From NCBI GenBank assembly GCA_003510825.1, contig DOKO01000400.1, forward strand, positions 497 to 13,788: a stretch of DNA of 13,292 nt, in the 5' to 3' direction. Source of the DNA: Stenotrophomonas sp. (lineage in GTDB: Bacteria > Pseudomonadota > Gammaproteobacteria > Xanthomonadales > Xanthomonadaceae). Position numbers and translations under genes: made by a program. The notes below the pieces were generated by a model. That model had not been told where the DNA came from. It saw only the letters and a program-made list of their open reading frames with translations, and did no database searches. Shown here one piece after another: positions 8,001 to 13,292 of the stretch (its first letter is position 1; each line of letters begins with the position of its first letter).

Positions 8001-8162
8001 GCGCTCGCCGCCGTGCTGGCGATGATCCCGCTGTCGCGCAGCGCGTTCTACGGCTCGATGGCGATCTCGATCATGGGTGGCCTGATCGTCGGCACCGTGC
8101 TGACCCTGGTGTTCCTGCCGGCGCTGTACGCGGCATGGTTCCGGGTCAAGCCGGGCGAGTAG
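5010..8162 (+). CDS. smeP: RND multidrug efflux transporter, inner-membrane subunit
   Basis: A 1050-aa proton-driven RND transporter of the AcrB type, the usual length for the family. It has TM1 near 12-30, a large periplasmic porter loop, TM2-6, then a long cytoplasmic linker about 495-555, TM7, a second periplasmic loop and TM8-12. The proton-relay aspartates of TM4 are present as Asp403-Asp404 in GLLVDDAIIAVE. In TM10 the segment GMIMRNSVILID has Arg960 where AcrB has Lys940. The linker between TM6 and TM7 carries a histidine-rich HGHDHD (533-538). The start is GTG with AAGGAG 7 nt upstream. SmeOP-TolC of S. maltophilia is reported to export nalidixic acid, doxycycline, some aminoglycosides and macrolides, and detergents. 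The stop TAG (8160-8162) is part of the GTAG head of a palindrome; no T-rich terminator follows. Confidence 0.95.
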   Translation: MRRFNLSEWALANRPLVLFAMLAFAVIGAWSYKHLGQSEDPPFTFKAMVIRTQWPGATAEQVSRQVTEPIEKALMNTGEYEFIRSYSRPGESQVIFMARDSLRSKQIPDLWYQVRKRVGDIRATLPREIVGPFYNDEFGDTYGNIYALTGKGFDYAVMRDYADRIQLELQRVPDVGKIDLVGLQDEKVWIELSNTRLATLGLSMQQVQQALADQNAIAGTSFFETPTDRVQLRVTGQFDSIEAIRQFPVRAGERTVHLGDIAEVKRGFADPASPKMRFMGEEAIGLAVAMKDGGDILKLGANLDAEFERLQKTLPTGMQLRKVSDQPQAVEESVGEFVQVLTEAVVIVLLVSFFSLGLRTGLVVGVTIPLVLAMTFFVMHYFGIGLHKISLGALVLALGLLVDDAIIAVEMMATKMEQGYDRLRAASFAWESTAFPMLTGTLITAAGFLPIATAASSTGEYTRSLFQVVTIALVVSWIAAVLFIPYLGDKMLPDLFNPQPPKPGSLAARWLARRRQWADRFPALANLIAPAQHGHDHDPYQRPFYQRFRRFLDACLRHRWWVIAATIGLFVFSLMMFRFVPQQFFPDSTRPELMVDIELAEGASLRSTQAQAEKLEKLLHGREDIANYVSYVGTGSPRFYLPLDQQLPATNFAQFVVLAKDTHARETVRTWLMKDVIPQFPDVQMRVTRLENGPPVGYPVQMRVSGEHIEQVQAIARQVEAKVRENPHVINVNLDWSEPSKVVRLVIDQERARALGVSSAQVSQFLASSLAGQSVSVYREGNRQIEMLLRGPADERDQLELLSSLAMPTANGGSITLSQVATMEYGFEDGIIWHRNRLPTVTVRADIGDGMQPLDVVQQLLPTLDGIRAQLPSGYLLETGGTVEDSARGQDSIKAGMPLFLIVVATLLMLQLRSFSRAAMVLVTAPLGIIGATLFLLLFRAPFGFVALLGTIALAGMIMRNSVILIDQIQQDIDAGHDRWHSIIDATVRRFRPIVLTALAAVLAMIPLSRSAFYGSMAISIMGGLIVGTVLTLVFLPALYAAWFRVKPGE

Positions 8163-8180
8163 AGTCGAGCTTGCTCGACT
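8159..8180 (+). repeat. GTAG-headed palindrome overlapping the smeP stop codon
   Basis: GTAG (8159-8162) includes the smeP stop TAG. It is followed by a perfect 8-bp inverted repeat AGTCGAGC / GCTCGACT (8163-8170 and 8173-8180) around TT. This is a GTAG-type short palindrome; in mRNA it would form a stable 3' hairpin directly after the stop codon. Confidence 0.8.
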
Positions 8181-8189
8181 GCCGTTGCC

Positions 8190-8312
8190 GGGGTCGGATC
8201 CCTTTCCCGCAGGGAAAGGGCTCTGACCCCATCCGTCCCGTCTGCGCTCACCGGGGTCAGAGCCTTTCCTGCAGAAATGATCCGACCCCATCCACGCATG
8301 GCGTGGACCTAC
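8190..8312. repeat. Composite palindromic module 1 (123 bp)
   Basis: The module has four parts. Hairpin A (8190-8230) runs from GGGGTCGGATC to CTCTGACCCC. A 22-bp spacer follows (8231-8252). Hairpin B (8253-8289) is the same family inverted, from GGGGTCAGAGCC to GATCCGACCCC. A short palindrome TCCACGC / GCGTGGA ends in CTAC (8290-8312). The outer ends of A and B are also complementary, so the pair could fold as one long structure. Module 2 at 8736-8858 has the same length and order, with 12 mismatches by my alignment. The CTAC end contains the stop codon of the leftward 111-aa gene. Confidence 0.85.
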
Positions 8313-8644
8313 TTGGGTGCGGGTGACGTGCGGTGTTCGATGCCACGCACCGCCAGCAGGAACAATACGGCCGAAGCCAGGGTCAGCAGCATCGGAATAA
8401 TCTGGTCGATGGCCAGCCCCAGTGCATTTGCCCACGCCTGGGGCAGTGGGTTGCCGGCGTAATAGACCACCACCGCAAAGGCCGGTGAGGCAATGAACGG
8501 CCACATACACATTGCCGTGCTCAGCCACGCGAATGCTGCGCTGCTGCGCGTACGTACCCGGCGGTGCAGCATCCAGGCTGCAATGGCGCAGAGCAGCAGG
8601 CCGAGGCTTCCTGCAATGCCGGTCAACAGATCGGGAGTGAGCAC
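8309..8644 (-). CDS. Hypothetical small integral membrane protein (111 aa, three predicted helices)
   Basis: I do not recognise this protein. It starts at GTG 8644-8642 with AAGGAA about 10 nt upstream and has three hydrophobic segments: near 5-27 (LLTGIAGSLGLLLCAIAAWML), 38-62 (AFAWLSTAMCMWPFIASPAFAVVVYY) and 78-98 (AIDQIIPMLLTLASAVLFLLAV). A basic loop HRRVRTRSS follows the first helix, and the tail GIEHRTSPAPK is polar. Both flanks are near-identical palindromic modules, and its stop TAG lies inside the GTAG head of module 1. It converges with smeP. No clear promoter is visible in the 90 bp upstream. Hydrophobic pattern and ribosome binding site favour a real gene over a chance frame. Confidence 0.65.
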   Translation of the reverse strand: MLTPDLLTGIAGSLGLLLCAIAAWMLHRRVRTRSSAAFAWLSTAMCMWPFIASPAFAVVVYYAGNPLPQAWANALGLAIDQIIPMLLTLASAVLFLLAVRGIEHRTSPAPK

Positions 8645-8695
8645 GGCCGAGTTCCTTGGCAGCAGAGGGTGGATCCAGTTCCGGCATCATGCACC

Positions 8696-8718
8696 ATCCA
8701 CTCGCGGCGTGGATCTAC
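8696..8718 (-). repeat. GTAG-headed short palindrome upstream of the 111-aa gene
   Basis: ATCCAC (8696-8701) and GTGGAT (8709-8714) form the stem, followed by CTAC (8715-8718), so the GTAG head is on the minus strand. It is 17 bp left of module 2 and in the same orientation as the CTAC-ending palindrome at 8290-8312. Confidence 0.75.
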
Positions 8719-8735
8719 TGGGGCGCGGCGATGCC

Positions 8736-8857
8736 GGGGTCGGATCTCTTTCCCACAGGGAAAGGGCTCTGACCCCATTTGTCCCGTGTGCAATCACCGG
8801 GGTCAGAGCCTTTCCTGCGGAAAGGATCCGACCCCATCCACGCATGGCGGGGATTTA

Positions 8858-8858
<1 letters not shown>
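8736..8858. repeat. Composite palindromic module 2 (123 bp)
   Basis: Second copy of the module at 8190-8312: hairpin A (8736-8776), 22-bp spacer (8777-8798), inverted hairpin B (8799-8835) and a short palindrome (8836-8858). I count 111 of 123 identical positions, with no gaps. Here the terminal CTAC has become TTAC, and its last base is shared with the gdhA stop codon on the minus strand. As a 3' hairpin pair it may protect or terminate the gdhA transcript. Confidence 0.85.
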
Positions 8859-10207
<1,349 letters not shown>

Positions 10208-10308
10208 TCCTTGGATTGAGGCCTGTGCGGGGCGGCGGCTGCGCGGTCGGCATGAAAGATGGGGTCAGAGCCTTTTCCTTTGGAAAAGGATCCGACCCCG
10301 TGCAGACA
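10208..10308. repeat. leuB-gdhA intergenic region with a GGGGTC hairpin (10261-10299)
   Basis: The 39-bp hairpin runs from GGGGTCAGAGCC to GGATCCGACCCC, with 18-bp arms differing at two positions around a TTT loop. It belongs to the same family as hairpins A and B of the modules downstream, in B orientation and single. It lies 9 bp after the leuB stop, so it could end or stabilise the leuCDB mRNA, but no T-run follows on the minus strand. The remaining bases before gdhA (10208-10260) are GC-rich without a recognisable promoter. Confidence 0.75.
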
Positions 10309-11370
10309 TCACTTCAGCTTGGCCAGCACCGCGTCGGTGGCGGCGGCGGTGCTGACCGCCTGCCCCTTGGCCGCGAGGTCGGCAGTGAACACGCCGTCAT
10401 CCAGCACCGCATGCACGGCGGCTTCCACCGCAGCGGCTTCGGTGTCCAGGCCCAGCGAATGGCGCAGCAGCATGGCGGCGCTGAAGATGGTCGCGTAGGG
10501 ATTGGCGATGCCCTTGCCGGCGATGTCCGGGGCCGAACCATGGATCGGCTCGTAGATGCCCACCGCGCCCGGCTCGCCCAGCGAGGCCGACGGCAGCAGG
10601 CCCAGCGAACCGGCCAGCATCGAGGCTTCGTCTGTGAGGATGTCGCCGAACATGTTCTCGGTGACGATCACGTCGTACTCGCGCGGCTTGGCCAGCAGGT
10701 GCATGGCCATCGAATCGACCAGCTGGTGTTCCAGCGCCACGTCCGGGAATTCCTCGCGGCCGATGCGCGCGGCCACGTCACGCCACAGGCGCGAGGTTTC
10801 CAGCACGTTGGCCTTGTCCACCGAGGTGACCTTGCCGCGGCGCTGCTGGGCCAGGCGGAAGGCGCTGCGCAGCACGCGCTCGATCTCGGCCACGGTGTAG
10901 CGGCACAGGTCGCTGGCGCTGTCGGCGTCGCGGGTCTTGTCGCCGAAGTAGATGCCGCCGGTCAGTTCGCGCACCACCACGAAGTCCACGCCCTGCAGCA
11001 GCTCGGCCTTGATCGGCGAGGCGTGCAGCGCGGCTTCATGGGTGCGCACCGGGCGCAGGTTGGCGTACAGGCCCAGCGCCTTGCGGATCGCCAGCAGGCC
11101 CTGTTCCGGGCGCACCTTGGCGTTCGGGTCCGACCACTTCGGGCCACCCACCGCACCCAGCAGCACCGCGTTGGCGGCCTGGCAGGCGGTGAGGGTGGCG
11201 GCCGGCAGCGGCTCGCCATGACGATCGATGGCGATGCCACCGATGTCGTGCTCGCTGAAGGTGAAGCTGTGGTTGTAGCGTTCGGCGACGGCCTTCAGGA
11301 CGGCCACTGCAGCAGCGGCAACTTCCGGGCCGATGCCATCACCGGGCAGGACAACAATTTCAGCGTGCAT
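10309..11370 (-). CDS. leuB: 3-isopropylmalate dehydrogenase
   Basis: A 353-aa cytoplasmic NAD- and metal-dependent enzyme (EC 1.1.1.85) that oxidises and decarboxylates 3-isopropylmalate to 4-methyl-2-oxopentanoate in leucine synthesis. Seen in order: LPGDGIGPEV (8-17); the substrate arginines in RPEQGLLAIRKALGLYANLRP (Arg96, Arg106) and VVRELTGGIYFG (Arg134, Tyr141); SVDKANVLETSRLWRD with Lys186; LVDSMAMHL with Asp219; NMFGDILTDEAS with Asp243 and Asp247; and the NAD-binding EPIHGSAPDIAGKGIANP (274-291). ATG 11370 is chosen because homologues start at this point; an in-frame start 31 codons upstream lies inside leuD. It overlaps the end of leuD by 11 bp, so the two are probably coupled. Confidence 0.97.
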   Translation of the reverse strand: MHAEIVVLPGDGIGPEVAAAAVAVLKAVAERYNHSFTFSEHDIGGIAIDRHGEPLPAATLTACQAANAVLLGAVGGPKWSDPNAKVRPEQGLLAIRKALGLYANLRPVRTHEAALHASPIKAELLQGVDFVVVRELTGGIYFGDKTRDADSASDLCRYTVAEIERVLRSAFRLAQQRRGKVTSVDKANVLETSRLWRDVAARIGREEFPDVALEHQLVDSMAMHLLAKPREYDVIVTENMFGDILTDEASMLAGSLGLLPSASLGEPGAVGIYEPIHGSAPDIAGKGIANPYATIFSAAMLLRHSLGLDTEAAAVEAAVHAVLDDGVFTADLAAKGQAVSTAAATDAVLAKLK

Positions 11371-11938
11371 GCTCACTCTCGTAACGTTCGATTTCAGGGA
11401 CACGGCCCAACAGATACCCCAACTGGTCGACACCTTCCAGCAGGCAGGTCTGCGAGAAGCCATCCAGCGGGAAGGAATAGACGCGGCCGTCGGGGGTGCG
11501 CAGCTCGCGCGCGGCCACGTCGATGGTCAGCTCGTCGTCGGGGCGCTGCATCAGCGCCTGCACGTCGGCTTCGTCCAGCACGATCGGCAGCAGGCCGTTC
11601 TTCAGCGAGTTGCCGCGGAAGATGTCGGCGATCTCGCTGCTGACGATGGCGCGCAGGCCCAGGTCGGTCAGCGCCCACGGCGCATGCTCGCGCGAGGAAC
11701 CGCAGCCGAAGTTGCGGCCGGCCAGCAGGATGCTGCGGCCGGCGTTGTGCGGCTGGTTGAAGGCGAAGTCGGCCACCGGCGAACCGTCGGCCTGCCAGCG
11801 CCAGTCATTGAACGCGTTGCGGCCCAGGCCGGCGCGTTCGGTGGTGGACAGGAACCGCGCCGGAATAATCTGGTCGGTGTCGATGTTGGTCTGCGCCAGC
11901 ACGACGCTGGACGAGGTCAGGGTACGGAAACCGGCCAT
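11360..11938 (-). CDS. leuD: 3-isopropylmalate dehydratase small subunit
   Basis: A 192-aa small (swivel-domain) subunit of isopropylmalate isomerase (EC 4.2.1.33). It works with LeuC to convert 2-isopropylmalate to 3-isopropylmalate. Diagnostic segments are NIDTDQIIPARFL (18-30), LLAGRNFGCGSSREHAPWAL (71-90) and IFRGNSLKNGLLPI (106-119); length is typical of bacterial LeuD. ATG 11938 has a full GGAGGT (11950-11945) with a 6-nt spacer, located inside the end of leuC. Its A is shared with the leuC stop (TGATG). A longer in-frame start at 12001 lies within leuC and is not supported. Confidence 0.97.
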   Translation of the reverse strand: MAGFRTLTSSSVVLAQTNIDTDQIIPARFLSTTERAGLGRNAFNDWRWQADGSPVADFAFNQPHNAGRSILLAGRNFGCGSSREHAPWALTDLGLRAIVSSEIADIFRGNSLKNGLLPIVLDEADVQALMQRPDDELTIDVAARELRTPDGRVYSFPLDGFSQTCLLEGVDQLGYLLGRVPEIERYESEHAR

Positions 11939-13292
11939 CACGCCACCTCCTGTGCAAACAGTTCGCGGGTGTCGGCCACCTGGCCCTTCACCGCTGCCCA
12001 CGCCGCGCTCATCGGCGAGGCCAGCAGGGTGCGCGAACCGGGGCCCTGGCGGCCCTCGAAGTTGCGGTTGCTGGTGCTCACCGCCAGCTGGCCGGGGGCG
12101 ACCAAGTCACCGTTCATGGCGATGCACATCGAGCAGCCCGGCTCGCGCCACTCGGCACCGGCCGCGCGCACGATCTCGTGGATGCCCTCGGCCTCAGCCT
12201 GGCGCTTGACGATTTCCGAGCCCGGCACCACCAGCATGCGCACGCCGTCGGCGACGTGGCGGCCACGCAGCACCTGCGCCACTTCGCGCATGTCGCTCAG
12301 GCGGCCATTGGTGCACGAGCCGACGAACACCACGTCCACCGGCGTGCCCGCCAGCGCCTTGCCGGCCTGGAAGTGCATGTAGTCCAGGCCCTTCTGCGCG
12401 GCGGCATCGTTGGCGGCCGGAATCGGCGTGTCCACGGCGATGGCGGTGCCCGGGTGGGTGCCCCAGGTCAGGGTCGGGCGGATGTCGGCGGCGTCGATGC
12501 GCACTTCGCTGTCGAAGCGTGCGCCTTCATCGCTGCGCAGCTGCTGCCAGCGCGCCACGGCGGCGTCGAAGTCGGCGCCCTTGGGGCCGCGCGGAGTGTT
12601 GGCCACGAAGTCGAAGGTGACCTGGTCAGGGGCGACCATGCCGGCACGCGCACCGGCCTCGATCGACATGTTGCACAGGGTCATGCGCTGTTCCATGTCC
12701 ATCGCTTCGATGGTGCTGCCACGGAACTCGATGACGTGGCCGGTGCCACCGTTGACGCCGATCACGCCGATGATGTGCAGGACCACGTCCTTGGCACCGA
12801 CGCCTGGCGCCAGCGGGCCGTCGACGGTGATGGCGAAGGTCCTGGCCTTGCGCTGCAGCAGGCACTGCGTGGCCAGCACGTGGCCGACTTCGCTGGTGCC
12901 GATGCCGAACGCCAGCGAACCGAACGCGCCGTGGGTGGAGGTGTGGCTGTCGCCGCAGACGATGGTCATGCCCGGCTGGGTGAAGCCCTGCTCCGGGGCG
13001 ATGACGTGGACGATGCCGCGGTTGTCCGAGGCCATGTCGAACAGCTCGATGCCGTACTCGGCGCAGTTGCGCGCCAGGGTGGCGACCTGCGCTTCGGAGG
13101 CGGCGCTGGCGTAGGGCAGCTTGCCGTCGGCACCGGCCGGCAGGGTCGGGGTGGAGTGGTCCATCGTCGCCTTGGTGCGATCCGGGCGGCGCGGCGCCAG
13201 GCCGCGCGAACGCAGCTCGGTGAACGCCTGCGGCGAGGTGACCTCGTGGATCAGGTGCAGGTCGATGTACAGCACGGCGGGGGCGCTGTCGG
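11938..13292 (-). CDS. leuC: 3-isopropylmalate dehydratase large subunit (5' end outside the window)
   Basis: Large, iron-sulfur-bearing subunit of isopropylmalate isomerase, of the aconitase family. About 450 residues are present; family members are about 465-485, so only the first 20-30 are missing. The frame stays open to 13292, and the GTG at 13275 is internal, since VLYIDLHLIHEVTSPQAF corresponds to a segment some 25 residues into homologues. Three cluster-ligand cysteines are visible: GSCTNGR (codon 12313-12315) and PGCSMC (12133-12135 and 12124-12126). Also present are ATMDHSTPT, VCGDSHTSTHGAFG and the C-terminal SNRNFEGRQGPGSRT. It is the first gene of the leuCDB order seen here; its promoter and any attenuator lie beyond the window. 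Confidence 0.97.
   Translation of the reverse strand, partial: DSAPAVLYIDLHLIHEVTSPQAFTELRSRGLAPRRPDRTKATMDHSTPTLPAGADGKLPYASAASEAQVATLARNCAEYGIELFDMASDNRGIVHVIAPEQGFTQPGMTIVCGDSHTSTHGAFGSLAFGIGTSEVGHVLATQCLLQRKARTFAITVDGPLAPGVGAKDVVLHIIGVIGVNGGTGHVIEFRGSTIEAMDMEQRMTLCNMSIEAGARAGMVAPDQVTFDFVANTPRGPKGADFDAAVARWQQLRSDEGARFDSEVRIDAADIRPTLTWGTHPGTAIAVDTPIPAANDAAAQKGLDYMHFQAGKALAGTPVDVVFVGSCTNGRLSDMREVAQVLRGRHVADGVRMLVVPGSEIVKRQAEAEGIHEIVRAAGAEWREPGCSMCIAMNGDLVAPGQLAVSTSNRNFEGRQGPGSRTLLASPMSAAWAAVKGQVADTRELFAQEVA

Noticed and set aside
8190..8230. Intrinsic terminator of smeOP
   Set aside because: The stem is strong but no T-run follows it on either strand, and the same element recurs elsewhere as a dispersed repeat. 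Termination is possible but not shown.
4995..8690. 1231-codon open frame on the minus strand antisense to smeP
   Set aside because: It mirrors smeP through GC-rich codon bias, has a His/Gln/Arg/Ala-rich composition without domains, and runs through both smeP and the palindromic repeats. smeP is unmistakable on the other strand.
11371..11463. N-terminal extension of LeuB by 31 residues
   Set aside because: It lies inside leuD, and LeuB homologues begin near MHAEIVVLPGDGIG.

Overview
The window is high-GC (coding sequence clearly GC3-rich) gammaproteobacterial chromosome, most likely from Stenotrophomonas, probably the S. maltophilia group. Three things point there. The gene order tolC-pcm-tetR / MFP-RND matches the described S. 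maltophilia tolCSm-pcm-smeRo-smeO-smeP cluster. Short palindromes with a GTAG head, like the SMAG repeats of this species, fill the intergenic gaps. The gdhA and leuCDB proteins are of the ordinary gammaproteobacterial type. The assignment rests on recognition, not on a database search.

Layout: 3-728 (+) is the C-terminal end of an unidentified polytopic membrane protein. Positions 729-890 hold GTAG palindromes and a good intrinsic terminator serving the leftward tolC operon. Positions 914-3753 (-) are tolC, pcm and smeRo, plus a possible 39-codon small ORF (2926-3045) with a strong ribosome binding site between smeRo and pcm. Positions 3754-3874 are a divergent control region with an AT-rich island and an 18-bp direct repeat that is a candidate SmeRo operator. 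Positions 3875-8162 (+) are smeO and smeP. Positions 8159-8858 hold two near-identical 123-bp palindromic modules bracketing a 111-aa, three-helix membrane protein gene (-). Positions 8858-10207 (-) are gdhA. Positions 10261-10299 are a further hairpin of the same repeat family. Positions 10309-13292 (-) are leuB, leuD and leuC, with leuC cut off by the window end.

How the genes work together: SmeO (periplasmic lipoprotein adaptor), SmeP (inner-membrane proton-driven RND transporter) and TolC (outer-membrane duct) form a tripartite multidrug efflux pump. SmeRo, a TetR repressor of the AefR-like type, sits between the two divergent operons and is known in S. maltophilia to repress both. The Pcm-like methyltransferase is carried in the tolC operon; its sequence departs from classical isoaspartyl methyltransferases at the substrate-binding segment. 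LeuCD (isopropylmalate isomerase) and LeuB (isopropylmalate dehydrogenase) are consecutive steps of leucine synthesis in a tightly overlapped operon. GdhA fixes ammonium into glutamate, the amino donor for the last leucine step.

I do not see an undescribed multi-gene system here. The least explained items are the small ORF ahead of pcm, the atypical Pcm, the paired palindromic modules whose GTAG heads coincide with gene stop codons, and the candidate operator pair.
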